Counted from the stretch's first letter, positions 8,199-18,603 are shown. The stretch: 64,000 nt of DNA from Aquisalibacillus elongatus (GCF_003843875.1 NZ_RKRF01000007.1:682001-746000); one strand, 5' to 3'. Notes: a model not told the origin generated them from the sequence alone. A program made the numbers and translations.

Positions 8199-8822
8199 CT
8201 ACTTAACTCCTAATTGATCAAATATAGTATGAAATGCATCCGGATTAGGTAATAGAAAGAAATGGCCTTTTATATCCTCTTCTAATTCATCAGAAGAAAG
8301 TATAGTTTCGATTAATATGACTTGATCCGAAACTTTTGATGTTTCGATTAACCCCTGGGTCATGATAGCGCCAGTCATATCAATTGCAGCATTTGGAACA
8401 AGTGATTGTAAATTAAGGTTCAAGAAATCCGATAAAGCTCTTAAATAAGATCCTGTTAAGATATTTCCAAGCTCTAAGAAAGCAGACCGAGCAATCTGAT
8501 TTTCTTCATTTAATAATGATTGTTGTTCATCATGAGTCAGTAGTTGTAATAAATAATCAGCGTTTTGTGGTTGAATTAAAAAGAAAACACTACCTGAGAA
8601 ATCGCCTTCAAACTCTACTAATGTTGCGGCTTTAACATCCTCAGGACCCCCAGTTAATTCCATCATGTCATCAAAAGAAACGATATTAACAACTGGTACA
8701 TCCATTTGAATAGATGTATCTAGCAAATTAGACAACGAGGTTGTCGCATTGCCTGCGCCTATATTTCCTATTTCTTTTAGTAAATCCAAATGTTTTTGGT
8801 TAAACTGAAATTGTTCCGCCAT
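8199..8822 (-). CDS. cheC: CheY-P phosphatase CheC
   Basis: Removes phosphate from CheY-P in the adaptation circuit of Gram-positive chemotaxis. Two phosphatase sites are visible, LKEIGNIGAGNATTSL (residues 14-29) and FLELGNILTGSYLRAL (about 112-127), each with the Glu and Asn that the family uses. The length, 207, is normal. It overlaps neither neighbour but is tightly packed between cheW and cheD. Confidence 0.96.
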   Translation of the reverse strand: MAEQFQFNQKHLDLLKEIGNIGAGNATTSLSNLLDTSIQMDVPVVNIVSFDDMMELTGGPEDVKAATLVEFEGDFSGSVFFLIQPQNADYLLQLLTHDEQQSLLNEENQIARSAFLELGNILTGSYLRALSDFLNLNLQSLVPNAAIDMTGAIMTQGLIETSKVSDQVILIETILSSDELEEDIKGHFFLLPNPDAFHTIFDQLGVK

Positions 8823-8836
8823 TTAAATTTCCCTCT

Positions 8837-9301
8837 CTATGACTGATTAGATGCTAATTCTTCCTCTTCATGTAGTACTTTTTCTAAATCTAATAAAACA
8901 ATCAGTCGATTATTCTCTTTCGTCACACCTTTGATGTAATCAACATGTGTTGAATTAAAAGCTTCTGGCGGAGGTTCTATTGTACTTGAACCTAAGTCAA
9001 TGACGTCATTTGCCTCATCTACGATAAATCCAACTGTCATATCCTGTAATTGAACAATTAAAATACGGGTTTGATCATCGAAATCAATTGATTCTAGGCC
9101 GAATTTTTTACGCAAATCAATGATTGGCGTAATAATTCCTCTTAGGTTCATAACACCTTTCATATAAGGTTTCGTGTTTGGAACTCTCGTAATCTTTTGA
9201 ACTCTTTCAATCGAACCGACTGATTCAACCGGAATGCCATAGTACTCTGTGTCTAATTTAAAAACAATATGTTTCGTTACTTGTTCAACCGCTTCACTCA
9301 T
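8837..9301 (-). CDS. cheW: Chemotaxis coupling protein CheW
   Basis: Scaffold that links chemoreceptors to CheA at the membrane arrays. The single CheW fold is evident from FKLDTEYYGIPVESV, MKGVMNLRGIITPIIDLR and TVGFIVDEANDVIDL. The longest frame starts at 9310, but AGAGAGG lies directly before that ATG and nine bases before the ATG at 9301, so the latter is preferred (154 residues). It sits between cheA and cheC. Confidence 0.96.
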   Translation of the reverse strand: MSEAVEQVTKHIVFKLDTEYYGIPVESVGSIERVQKITRVPNTKPYMKGVMNLRGIITPIIDLRKKFGLESIDFDDQTRILIVQLQDMTVGFIVDEANDVIDLGSSTIEPPPEAFNSTHVDYIKGVTKENNRLIVLLDLEKVLHEEEELASNQS

Positions 9302-9321
9302 GATTATCATCCTCTCTCTAA

Positions 9322-11343
9322 TTATTTTATTAACGCATTTGTATCTATGATTAGCGCAACATCACCATCACCTAATATCGTAGCACCAGAAAGCGCAAAC
9401 ACCTGTTTTAAATAGTTTCCTAGATTCTTTAATACTATTTCTTGCTGACCGATAAATGAATCAACGACTAAACCTGCCATTTGATCTCCTTTTCGAACGA
9501 TTACAACAGAAGAGTACTGATCCTCATTTGTTTGATCACTCTGTGGTACATCTAAAACGTCTTTTAAATCAATAAGCGGGATAATATTCCCTCTAAAATC
9601 AATGACTTTTTCACCATGTGCCTTGTATATGTCTTGATCTTTTATCACGGTTGTTTCAATGATAGATGAAAGCGGAATGGCGTAAGTTTCATCTTGTAAT
9701 ACTACTAACATAACGGAAATAATTGATAACGTTAATGGTAGTTTAATTAAAAAAGTTGTCCCTTTTTGATATTCGGATTGTATTTCAATAGTGCCACCTA
9801 ACGATTCAATCGTATTTTTCACAACATCTAATCCAACACCTCGACCTGAAATATCTGAAATTTGGTCGGCTGTTGAAAAGCCACTTGACATAATTAATTC
9901 GTTCGTTTGTTTATTCGTTAAGTTTTGAGCTTGTTCTTGTGTAATTACTTGTCTTTCTAAAGCTTTTTGTAATACTTTTTCTTGATTAATGCCACCGCCA
10001 TCATCTTTAATTTCAACAAAAACATGATTTCCACTATGATAAGCCTTCAGTAATAGTTGACCGGTTTGTGGTTTTTGCAACTGTTTTCGCTCTTCTGGCA
10101 TTTCAATACCATGGTCAACGGCATTACGGATTAAGTGAACAAGTGGGTCACCAATTTCATCAATCACCGTTCGGTCTAATTCTGTTTCAGCACCTTCTAT
10201 TTGAAAATCAATGTCTTTTCCTAGATCTCTTGCTAAAGAGCGCACCATTCTTGGAAAACGATTGAATACTTGTTCAATCGGAACCATTCGCATATTTAAA
10301 ATGACATTTTGTAAGTCACTAGAAGTTCTCGACATTCGTTCAACCGTTTCGCGGAAATCCTGATGTTCTAACGTCTGTGCAAGTTGTTCTAAACGGCCTC
10401 GATCAATAATTAACTCTTCAAATAAATTCATCAATGCATCTAATCGATCAATATTAACACGGATGGTCTTGTTTCCGACTTGTTTTTTCGATGGTTGATC
10501 AGATGAATCATTTGAAGCTTCAGTTTCCTTAGATGGCTGCGGTTTCTCCTTAACTTCAGTACTTGCTGTGACTTCTTCTTTAGCTGCACTTTCTTGTTGA
10601 TGTGCTTGAATATTAAATTGTTCAATATGCACATCTTGAACTTCGGATACTTTGAATATCTTAGAAGTTAAATCATCATGAGAATCTTCTGTAACAAGTA
10701 ACAACTGGAACGATTCTTCAAAATCTTCTTCCTCAAGTTGTTCAACAGGTGGTAAGGATTTAATCACTTCGCCTGCTTTTTCTAATACCTCAAATACCAT
10801 ATATACTCGCGCAGCTTTTAATAAACAGTCTTCAGATAATGTCACTGTAATGTGATATACGTTTTGCCCTTGTGTTTGAGCCTGTTCAATGACGGTTTGT
10901 TCAAATTGATCTAGTTTTAAATTTGTATTTTTAGGAGTGTGATTATCAGTTTCTGCAAAAGTCTCTCCTGATTCTATTGCCTTAAGTTTCTCGACAATTG
11001 CAGAAACATCTTTTTTCCCTTCTCCACCATTTGAGACATCCGCTACAATCTCTTCTAACGCCTCGATAGAATCGAACAGGACATCATTAACATCTGATGT
11101 CACTGGCACGTGTTCATTTCTAATCGCATCAAAGACATTTTCAAGCTTATGAGTTAAATCGGCTAAATCCTCAAACCCCATTGTTGCAGACATACCTTTT
11201 AAAGTATGTGCCGCTCTAAAAATATCATTAACAATCGTTAAATCGTTCGGGTTATTCTCTAATGCTAATAATCGGTCATTCATTACTTGTAAGTTTTCTT
11301 GACTTTCATCAATAAAGACTTCTAAATACTGGTTCGTCTCCAT
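9322..11343 (-). CDS. cheA: Chemotaxis sensor histidine kinase CheA
   Basis: Autophosphorylates and passes phosphate to CheY and CheB. Domain order is standard: an HPt domain with the phosphorylated His in RAAHTLKGMSATMGF (His about residue 46), a CheY-binding P2 region (about 150-245), an acidic linker, the dimerisation P3 helices, the ATPase domain with HLIRNAVDHGIEMP (N box), DDGGGI (G1) and SGRGVGLDVVKN (G2), and a C-terminal CheW-like domain. The length, 673, is typical of B. subtilis-type CheA. It is adjacent to cheB and cheW. Confidence 0.97.
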   Translation of the reverse strand: METNQYLEVFIDESQENLQVMNDRLLALENNPNDLTIVNDIFRAAHTLKGMSATMGFEDLADLTHKLENVFDAIRNEHVPVTSDVNDVLFDSIEALEEIVADVSNGGEGKKDVSAIVEKLKAIESGETFAETDNHTPKNTNLKLDQFEQTVIEQAQTQGQNVYHITVTLSEDCLLKAARVYMVFEVLEKAGEVIKSLPPVEQLEEEDFEESFQLLLVTEDSHDDLTSKIFKVSEVQDVHIEQFNIQAHQQESAAKEEVTASTEVKEKPQPSKETEASNDSSDQPSKKQVGNKTIRVNIDRLDALMNLFEELIIDRGRLEQLAQTLEHQDFRETVERMSRTSSDLQNVILNMRMVPIEQVFNRFPRMVRSLARDLGKDIDFQIEGAETELDRTVIDEIGDPLVHLIRNAVDHGIEMPEERKQLQKPQTGQLLLKAYHSGNHVFVEIKDDGGGINQEKVLQKALERQVITQEQAQNLTNKQTNELIMSSGFSTADQISDISGRGVGLDVVKNTIESLGGTIEIQSEYQKGTTFLIKLPLTLSIISVMLVVLQDETYAIPLSSIIETTVIKDQDIYKAHGEKVIDFRGNIIPLIDLKDVLDVPQSDQTNEDQYSSVVIVRKGDQMAGLVVDSFIGQQEIVLKNLGNYLKQVFALSGATILGDGDVALIIDTNALIK

Positions 11344-11356
11344 TATTAGGTCCCCC

Positions 11357-12394
11357 TCATTGAACTAACTTTGATAACATTTGTGCAATTCGATCTATTG
11401 GTAATACCGCATTAACTTGTACGGTTTGTTTGAGTGATTTAGGCATTCCATCAATAACGGCAGTATCCTCTGACTCAGCAATAAAAAAATAAGAGTTTGA
11501 ATGTCTTTCTATAGTTTGAGCGCCTATGCTGCCATCAGTTCCCATTCCAGTTAGAACTACATTTATTAAATTATAATGATCTATATTTGCTAGCGATTGG
11601 AACAACTGATTCACAGAAGGAATATGGCCATGTTGAATAGTAGGTTCTGAAATGTTGGCTACTAAAGATCTCGCCATAGGCTTGACTTCAAATTGTAATC
11701 CACCTGGGGCCACGTAGGCATTACCCTTTTTCAATACTTCTCCATTTTCAGCTTCTTTTACAGGTATATGTGATATTTGATCTAGTCGTCTAGCCAAAGA
11801 TTGTGTAAACCTTGGTGGCATATGTTGAACAATTAAAATTGGTGCCGAAAAATCTTGAGGTAATTGTTGCATTAAAGTTTGCAATGCTTTAGGACCACCT
11901 GTTGAAACACCAATTGAAACAATGGAATGCTCGTATAATAACTCTTGGTGACGATGAGTTTGCACTGAATTGTGTCGACTTTCCTGTTTGACATTAGCTG
12001 TAGCTGCAGCTGTTATTTTATGAATTAGCTGGTCTTTAACCTCCTCTATATTTAAAGAAATAGCTCCTGAAGGTTTCGTAATAAAGTCAACAGCACCATA
12101 CTCAATCGCTTGAATGGTGCTATCAGTACCTTCGCCAGTTAAACTAGACAACATAATAACGGGAACTGGGTATTCTTTCATTAGTCTTTTTAACGCTGAA
12201 AGACCATCCATTTTTGGCATTTCTACATCCAATGTAACAACATCCGGGTTAAAGCGTTTGACTTTTTCTAAGGCGTCAAGTCCATTACGTGCCGTATCTA
12301 CTGTTTCCATATGATCTGATTGGTTAATCATATCGGATATCATTTTTCTCATGAAGGCTGAATCGTCGACGACTAACACCCGTATGTTCTTCAA
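11357..12394 (-). CDS. cheB: Chemotaxis protein-glutamate methylesterase CheB
   Basis: Response regulator whose C-terminal domain hydrolyses receptor methyl esters. The receiver domain has the acidic pair VVDDS and the phospho-acceptor in VVTLDVEMPKMDG. The esterase domain has the Ser of SIGVSTGGPKAL, the His of IVQHMPPRFTQ and the Asp in VVLTGMGTDGSIGA, which form the catalytic triad. The start is a TTG after GGTAGATTAAAC. 345 residues. CheR, its partner methyltransferase, is not in this window; in B. subtilis it is encoded elsewhere too. Confidence 0.96.
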   Translation of the reverse strand: MKNIRVLVVDDSAFMRKMISDMINQSDHMETVDTARNGLDALEKVKRFNPDVVTLDVEMPKMDGLSALKRLMKEYPVPVIMLSSLTGEGTDSTIQAIEYGAVDFITKPSGAISLNIEEVKDQLIHKITAAATANVKQESRHNSVQTHRHQELLYEHSIVSIGVSTGGPKALQTLMQQLPQDFSAPILIVQHMPPRFTQSLARRLDQISHIPVKEAENGEVLKKGNAYVAPGGLQFEVKPMARSLVANISEPTIQHGHIPSVNQLFQSLANIDHYNLINVVLTGMGTDGSIGAQTIERHSNSYFFIAESEDTAVIDGMPKSLKQTVQVNAVLPIDRIAQMLSKLVQ

Positions 12395-12396
12395 GT

Positions 12397-13281
12397 TTAA
12401 TCTACCTTTCTTTTGAAAATCGATTTAAGTTTGCTAACAAATACCTTTTCATTTAATTCTGAATTTATTGGTAATGCTTGATTAGCTTTTAAGAAGTCCA
12501 AAACTAGTTTAGCCATATTTTTACTAACGCGAGCTTTACTATTTAATATATAATAAGGCGTTTGTTCTTTAACTCCTTTTATAACAATGGGGTCATCCGG
12601 AAGACTCCCTAGTAAGTTTAATTGATAAGATAAAAAATTTTGGACCGCAGCTTGTAATCGATTGAATACAATTAAAGACTCATTCGGTCCATTCACGCGA
12701 TTCACCATTAATGAAATGTTGACCTCAGGCCGTTCTAGCACAATATGTTTAATGGCAGCATAGGCATCCGTAACTGAAGTGGGTTCTGTTGTGGTCACAA
12801 CAAAACATTCTTCAACTGCAGATATAAATGCCATATGCTCCTCTGACATGCCTGCGCCAAGATCAAAAATGATATAATCATATTCGGTTGTCACACTTTC
12901 TAATTGAGTTAGAAAATAATTGAATCGTTCTGCATCTAAGTGAAAAAAATCAGATAGTCCTGAGCCCGCTGCAATATATGATAAATTAGTTGGGCCAGTT
13001 TCAATGATTTCTTTTATGTCTAGTTGCTGATTGAGCATGTCATTTATGTTGTATTTCGGATACATCCCTAACAGAATATCAATATTGCCCATTCCAATAT
13101 CCAAATCAAAAATTAAAACTTTTTTGCCTTGTTTGCTTAAGCAAATACTAAAATTCAAAGCAAAACTTGACTTACCAACGCCACCCTTTCCACTAAAAAC
13201 AGCGATAGTGTGTGCTTGTTTGGAATCAGATTGATCCTGATTCACTTTTTTTCTTAACTCATAAGCTTGATCCTCTACCAT
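12397..13281 (-). CDS. flhG: Flagellar number regulator FlhG (MinD/ParA-type ATPase, YlxH)
   Basis: A membrane-associated ATPase that controls the number and placement of flagella. The deviant Walker A is FSGKGGVGKSSFALN (about residue 29), followed by IFDLDIGMGNIDILLG and FDLGAGMSEEHM. The N-terminus carries DQAYELR, the short element through which FlhG proteins stimulate the FlhF GTPase. Its start overlaps the flhF stop by seven bases, which fits the FlhF/FlhG functional pair. 294 residues. Confidence 0.95.
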   Translation of the reverse strand: MVEDQAYELRKKVNQDQSDSKQAHTIAVFSGKGGVGKSSFALNFSICLSKQGKKVLIFDLDIGMGNIDILLGMYPKYNINDMLNQQLDIKEIIETGPTNLSYIAAGSGLSDFFHLDAERFNYFLTQLESVTTEYDYIIFDLGAGMSEEHMAFISAVEECFVVTTTEPTSVTDAYAAIKHIVLERPEVNISLMVNRVNGPNESLIVFNRLQAAVQNFLSYQLNLLGSLPDDPIVIKGVKEQTPYYILNSKARVSKNMAKLVLDFLKANQALPINSELNEKVFVSKLKSIFKRKVD

Positions 13282-14411
13282 TGCTTCTCACCTACTAACA
13301 TTTTAACGATTAGCTCAGGTGATGCTTCTTTGATGTCATCTGGTACACTTTGTCCATAAGTTAAATAAGATATTTTAAATCGATGATCGTTCCACAAGTT
13401 ATAAATAGGTCCAAATTGTGTTGTTTCATCTGCTTTAGTGAAGATCACTCGATTTATACCTAAAGTTGAAAAACGATTAAAGATGTCTTCTAAATCTTTA
13501 TATTTTGAGTTTAAAGATAAAACACAATAAATCTCTTCGTCCTTATTAAATGAAATAATCTCTTTTACTTGATTGATATATTCGTCCTTACGATAATTTC
13601 GTCCAGCTGTATCAATAAATACGAGGTCATAGTCTTTAAATTTATCTTTTGCCGCCTCGAAATCTTCCTTGTTATAAGCTACCTCGATTGGAACGTTTAA
13701 TATTTTGGCGTAAGTTTTCAATTGATCAATCGCCGCAATTCGGTAGGTATCAAGCGTTATAAAGGCTATTTTTTTACCGTCTGTAATCGAGTTAAAGGCT
13801 GCTAGCTTCGCGATTGTGGTTGTTTTGCCAACACCTGTTGGTCCTAGCAAATAAATATATTTCGTATCATCATGCGGTTGACAAGCTTCTGAATCAATTA
13901 ATTGATCTATAAAATATTGTTTAAGATATTGTTTAAGAGTCTCTTCATCTTGAGATTGGTTAGTGTAATAGGTTTCTAAAAGTTTCGGAATGAGCTCGTC
14001 TATGAGACTATTATGTAATTCTTGTTGTTGAAGATCCTTACATACATTTTGCACTGGATCAGGTAATATTTGGTCTTGCTGATTAGTTGATGTTTGTTGT
14101 AATTGCTTTCGTAATTCATTTAATTCCTTGCGAATGTCTTCATGAGCTTCAGTTTGCTGCGTATTAGAACTAGTTGTTTCTTCACGTTTAAGGTTGACGA
14201 TTTGAGAGTATTGACGTTTTGGTTTTTGCTCCCTTACTGGGTTTGGGTCAACAGCTGCGAATACCTCAATATACTTTTTTCTGAATAGGCCCAAAAAGCC
14301 TTTTGTTCTGGCTTCTCTGGAGTTTAAAATCACAGCTGACTGCCCTAAATCTCCTCTTACAATTTTCATAGCCTCAGGCATTGTTGGTGCCGTATATTTT
14401 TTTACCTTCAT
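13275..14411 (-). CDS. flhF: Flagellar SRP-like GTPase FlhF
   Basis: The third SRP-family GTPase, which recruits early flagellar components to their site in the membrane. An N-terminal B domain with a basic, variable Gln-rich stretch (about 1-120) precedes the N and G domains. GTPase motifs are [15 protein letters not shown] (G1), DTYRIAAIDQLKTYA (insertion box), DTAGRNYRK (G3) and TKADETTQFG (G4/G5). 378 residues, similar to B. subtilis FlhF (366). It overlaps flhA by four bases and flhG by seven. Confidence 0.96.
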   Translation of the reverse strand: MKVKKYTAPTMPEAMKIVRGDLGQSAVILNSREARTKGFLGLFRKKYIEVFAAVDPNPVREQKPKRQYSQIVNLKREETTSSNTQQTEAHEDIRKELNELRKQLQQTSTNQQDQILPDPVQNVCKDLQQQELHNSLIDELIPKLLETYYTNQSQDEETLKQYLKQYFIDQLIDSEACQPHDDTKYIYLLGPTGVGKTTTIAKLAAFNSITDGKKIAFITLDTYRIAAIDQLKTYAKILNVPIEVAYNKEDFEAAKDKFKDYDLVFIDTAGRNYRKDEYINQVKEIISFNKDEEIYCVLSLNSKYKDLEDIFNRFSTLGINRVIFTKADETTQFGPIYNLWNDHRFKISYLTYGQSVPDDIKEASPELIVKMLVGEKQW

Positions 14412-16444
14412 GTCAGATTCACCACCCCAGCACTTTCGACATCTGCATCTGGTTCTAATTCGTTATACGATAAAACCACAACTTCTGGTAAATATCTTGA
14501 AATGAGTTGTTTAACATACATTCTTATCGCTGGTGAACATAATACAATCGTAACAGAGTCTTGAATAAAAGCTCGATTAACTTCCTGATTGACTGCCTCT
14601 ATGATCGATTGTTGTTGTTCAGGTTCTATATTTAAGAAATTACCATGTTCAGTTTGTTGTACATGATCAATAATGGACTTTTCAATATTTGGTGATAAGG
14701 TAACCACTTTAATCACGCCGTCTTCATTCATATATTGCTTCGTTATTTGTACTGATAGGGCTTGCCTACAATACTCTGTTAGTAAATCAGTGTCCGTTGT
14801 CATTTTCCCAAAGTCAGCTAATGTCTCGAAAATTACTGGTAAATTACGAACAGCCACTTGCTCATCTAGTAATCTTCCTAAAATTCTTTGAATATCTCCA
14901 GTTGATAATGGGTCAGGTGTTACCTCTTCAACTAGGATTGGATGACTCTCTTTCAAGTGATCAATTAATTGTTTTGTCTCTTCCCGTCCGAGTAATTCAC
15001 TAGCATATTTCTTTATGACTTCAGTAATATGCGTTGACACAACAGATGGTGGGTCTACAACAGTATAGCCTGATAGTTCTGCTTCGTCTTTCATTTCTTC
15101 ATTAATCCACTTCGCCGGCATCCCAAAAGCTGGTTCCTTCGTATCAATGCCTTCAATAGAATCATCTTCTATATCTGGGCTCATCGCTAAATAATGATTT
15201 AAATATAATTCTCCTTTAGCAACTTCATTACCTTTAATTTTTAATTGATACTCATTGGGATTTAATTGTATATTATCTCTAATTCTTACAACTGGAATAA
15301 CGATACCTAACTCTAAGGCTAATTGCCTTCTGATCATAACTATACGGTCGAGTAAATCACCACCTTGATTAGCATCAGCAATTGGGATTAACGCATAACC
15401 GAATTCAAATTCTATCGGGTCATTGTTGAGTAATTGTACAACACTTTCAGGTGAAGACATTTCCTGAGATGTCTCTTCTTCTTCATCTACAAATTCCTCA
15501 ATATCGGTTTGTTGTTGTTTAGAAGAATCAAGATAGAACCCGCCTACACCTAAGATTGCCGCAATAAATGTTGTCAATCCAAAATTTATTGGTGTTAAGC
15601 CTAGTAAAAATATAGCTCCAGCTGCAACATATAATAGTTTAGGATAGCGGAATAGTTGTGCTGTGACGTCATATGATAGATTTCCTTCAGCTGCAACACG
15701 TGTAACAATAATACCTGTAGCTGTTGCGATTAATAATGCAGGTATTTGTGAAACTAGACCGTCACCTACTGTAAGTCTCATAAAAACATGTACTGTTTCA
15801 TTTAACGAGAGACCCATTTGAGTCATACCAATAATAAACCCAAAGATTATGTTAATTAAAACAATTACAAGACCAGCAATGGCATCACCTTTTACGAACT
15901 TACTCGCACCGTCCATTGCGCCATAAAAGTCAGCTTCGTTTTCAATCTTTTCACGCCGTTCTTTGGCTTGCTGTTCAGTAATTAATCCGGCATTTAAGTC
16001 AGCATCAATACTCATCTGTTTACCAGGCATTGCATCTAATGTAAAACGCGCTGCTACTTCTGACACACGCTCTGCACCTTTTGTAATGACAATAAATTGA
16101 ATAATAACTAAAATTAAAAAGATGACGAAACCAACGAATGTGTTTCCACCCGTTACAAAGTTACCGAATGTATCGATCACACCACCGGCATCAGCTTCAG
16201 ATAAAATAGAACGTGTTGTCGAAACGTTTAATCCTAACCTAAATAACGTTAGTAATAATAATAACGATGGAAAGATAGCAAAATCTAATGGCTCCTGCGT
16301 ATTCATTGTTACTAAAATAACAATAAGCGCAATCGTTATATTAGTCAGGATTAAGAAGCTCAGTAAACCACCCGGAAGTGGAATAACTAACATAATAACG
16401 ATTAATATGACTCCTAATAAAACAGATAAGTCTCTTGCTGACAT
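14408..16444 (-). CDS. flhA: Flagellar export apparatus protein FlhA
   Basis: The large export gate protein of the flagellar type III system. The N-terminal half has about eight membrane segments. The FHIPEP-family cytoplasmic loop includes RFTLDAMPGKQMSIDADLNAG (residues about 137-157), and the C-terminal soluble domain (from about 350) holds the chaperone and substrate docking region. 678 residues, matching B. subtilis FlhA. It follows flhB by 24 bases. Confidence 0.97.
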   Translation of the reverse strand: MSARDLSVLLGVILIVIMLVIPLPGGLLSFLILTNITIALIVILVTMNTQEPLDFAIFPSLLLLLTLFRLGLNVSTTRSILSEADAGGVIDTFGNFVTGGNTFVGFVIFLILVIIQFIVITKGAERVSEVAARFTLDAMPGKQMSIDADLNAGLITEQQAKERREKIENEADFYGAMDGASKFVKGDAIAGLVIVLINIIFGFIIGMTQMGLSLNETVHVFMRLTVGDGLVSQIPALLIATATGIIVTRVAAEGNLSYDVTAQLFRYPKLLYVAAGAIFLLGLTPINFGLTTFIAAILGVGGFYLDSSKQQQTDIEEFVDEEEETSQEMSSPESVVQLLNNDPIEFEFGYALIPIADANQGGDLLDRIVMIRRQLALELGIVIPVVRIRDNIQLNPNEYQLKIKGNEVAKGELYLNHYLAMSPDIEDDSIEGIDTKEPAFGMPAKWINEEMKDEAELSGYTVVDPPSVVSTHITEVIKKYASELLGREETKQLIDHLKESHPILVEEVTPDPLSTGDIQRILGRLLDEQVAVRNLPVIFETLADFGKMTTDTDLLTEYCRQALSVQITKQYMNEDGVIKVVTLSPNIEKSIIDHVQQTEHGNFLNIEPEQQQSIIEAVNQEVNRAFIQDSVTIVLCSPAIRMYVKQLISRYLPEVVVLSYNELEPDADVESAGVVNLT

Positions 16445-16468
16445 ACGATTACCCTCACTTATACATCT

Positions 16469-17551
16469 TTAAGCTTTACGTTGCATGTTATAAACATAGG
16501 CTAATACTTCTGCAACAGCTTGGAAAAAATCTTCTGGAATTTCTTCATTCAAATCTACTACCTGATAAAGATTTCTCGCTAACCATCTATTCTCTACCAG
16601 CATCACGTCGTTTGCTTTAGCTACTTCCCGTATTCTAAAAGCTACATAATCAACGCCCTTAGCCACGACGATAGGAGCATCTGACCTATTTTCGTCATAC
16701 TTAACGGCTATTGAATAATGCGTCGGGTTTGTAATGACAACATCCGCTTCTGGAACTTCACTCATCATACGTTGTTGCGACATTTGACGCTGTCGTTCTT
16801 TAATACGAGATTTAATTAATGGGTCACCTTCGATGTTTTTATTTTCATCTTTAACATCTTGCTTGGACATCTTAATGTTTTTTTCATAATCATAGCGTTG
16901 GTAAATAAAATCAGGAATAGCTAGAAACATCAATACTAATGACGAAGCAATACCCATCCAAATTGTTAATTGGCCAAAAAACTGAATCGATTCGTTGACT
17001 GATTTCATTGATAGTAGCATCATAGCGTCTTTATTAATCCATATAACAGCGAAACAAATGGCTCCGATGGATAATATTTTTAACATAGATTTAACAAATT
17101 CAACTAATGCTCTAGCTGAGAAGATTCGTTTAAACCCCTTTATAGGGTCTACTTTCTTTAAGTCAAATTTAATCGCTTCTGGAGCGAATAAAAAACCAAT
17201 TTGAATATAATTTGCTAAAAAAGCAGATACCATAGCAACAACCATTATCGGTAAAACAACTTTTACTGCCTCAATAGTTGATTGAAAAAAGATTGATTCA
17301 ATATTAGCTGCTGTTAGATCCCAATGAATAAATTCTGTAAAACTATATGTATACATGCCAGTCAAAACTTTTCCCATGGTTGAACCAAAGACTATAAAGA
17401 ATATAAAGATAAAAAATAGCATGATAGATGTATTGATATCTTGACTTTTAGCAACTTGACCTTTTTTCCGGGAATCTTGCTTCTTTTTCGGTGTTGCTTT
17501 TTCAGTTTTTTCCTGATTAAAAAATTGTATATCTAAGCGTAATAGCTCCAT
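16469..17551 (-). CDS. flhB: Flagellar export switch protein FlhB
   Basis: The autocleaving protein that switches export from rod/hook to filament substrates. The Lys-rich N-terminus with EKTEKATPKKKQDSRKKGQ is diagnostic; four membrane segments follow, then the linker and a cytoplasmic domain with the NPTH self-cleavage motif in VVITNPTHYSIAVKY. 360 residues. It lies directly after fliR. A separate short FlhB-like protein without NPTH is encoded at 42925-43200. Confidence 0.97.
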   Translation of the reverse strand: MELLRLDIQFFNQEKTEKATPKKKQDSRKKGQVAKSQDINTSIMLFFIFIFFIVFGSTMGKVLTGMYTYSFTEFIHWDLTAANIESIFFQSTIEAVKVVLPIMVVAMVSAFLANYIQIGFLFAPEAIKFDLKKVDPIKGFKRIFSARALVEFVKSMLKILSIGAICFAVIWINKDAMMLLSMKSVNESIQFFGQLTIWMGIASSLVLMFLAIPDFIYQRYDYEKNIKMSKQDVKDENKNIEGDPLIKSRIKERQRQMSQQRMMSEVPEADVVITNPTHYSIAVKYDENRSDAPIVVAKGVDYVAFRIREVAKANDVMLVENRWLARNLYQVVDLNEEIPEDFFQAVAEVLAYVYNMQRKA

Positions 17552-17552
17552 A

Positions 17553-18332
17553 TTACGCCCCTCCTAGAATTCGCATTAAATCTCTCATTGAAATAATCAT
17601 GAACTCAAATAAGTTCGTTAAAAGCATAATGAAAAAGCTAAAAAATATAAGAATGACAGCAAAACTTACGCCTATTTTTAACGGAAGACCGACTACAAAC
17701 ACGTTTACTTGAGGTACGGTTCTAGCGATCATCCCTAGGGCAATATCAACTAAAAACAACATCCCGACGATCGGAATAGACATTTGAAAGGCAATAACAA
17801 ACATTTGCGCAAACGTATTAATGATAAATTCTGGGAACGCCTCGCTGGATATATTGATTAAATCAGCCATTCCGATAAATTCATAGCTGTAATAGATCCC
17901 ATCTAATAACAAATGATGTGCATTTGTTGTGACTAACAGCAGCAAGGTGAATATATAAAAGTATTGTCCAATGATTGGACTTTGAACACCTGTTTGTGGA
18001 TCCACGATATTAGCAATTGCAAATCCCATCTGAAAATCGATAAACCCACCTGCAATTTGGACTGCGGCAATGATTAGATAAGCTAATAACCCTAAAAAAA
18101 GTCCAATCGTGACTTCTTTTATTAACAGGATGATAAAAAAGCCGTCAAAGACTAGTACTGGAATTTCCACTGCGAAAAACATAACCCAAGTCAGGACGAC
18201 GACAAATGTGATTCTGTGACTCATCGGAATCGAGCGATGAGAGAAAAATGGAACCATCATAAAAAAACCAGCTAAACGAGCAAAGATTAATAGAATTCCT
18301 GGAAGTCTTGCTAAATCTATTGTTTCAATCAT
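17553..18332 (-). CDS. fliR: Flagellar export apparatus protein FliR
   Basis: Integral membrane component of the FliPQR export gate. Six or so hydrophobic segments span the 259 residues, with the family segment GGFIDFQMGFAIANIVDPQTG (about 94-114) between them. It is separated from fliQ by one base and from flhB by one base, so translation is probably coupled along fliP-fliQ-fliR-flhB. Confidence 0.95.
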   Translation of the reverse strand: MIETIDLARLPGILLIFARLAGFFMMVPFFSHRSIPMSHRITFVVVLTWVMFFAVEIPVLVFDGFFIILLIKEVTIGLFLGLLAYLIIAAVQIAGGFIDFQMGFAIANIVDPQTGVQSPIIGQYFYIFTLLLLVTTNAHHLLLDGIYYSYEFIGMADLINISSEAFPEFIINTFAQMFVIAFQMSIPIVGMLFLVDIALGMIARTVPQVNVFVVGLPLKIGVSFAVILIFFSFFIMLLTNLFEFMIISMRDLMRILGGA

Positions 18333-18333
18333 G

Positions 18334-18603
18334 TCAACCCACTACTCGGCTAATATTATTAAAAATACTAATCGTAAACTCTATCATTCGCTGCAACATC
18401 CATGGTCCAAAAAAAACAATTCCAATAAAAACAGCAATAATTTTAGGAATAAAGGCTAATGTTTGTTCTTGAATTTGGGTTGTGGCCTGAAAAATACTAA
18501 CTAACAAACCAACAGCGAGAGCAAGTATTAATAATGGGCCAACAACAATTAATATCGTATATACGCCTCTTTCTGCTAATGATATAACTTGATCTGGACT
18601 CAT
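18334..18603 (-). CDS. fliQ: Flagellar export apparatus protein FliQ
   Basis: An 89-residue protein with two membrane helices (about 15-40 and 50-75) and the family motif ATTQIQEQTLAFIPKI between them. It forms part of the helical FliPQR gate. The length is exactly that of the family. It lies between fliP and fliR. Confidence 0.96.
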   Translation of the reverse strand: MSPDQVISLAERGVYTILIVVGPLLILALAVGLLVSIFQATTQIQEQTLAFIPKIIAVFIGIVFFGPWMLQRMIEFTISIFNNISRVVG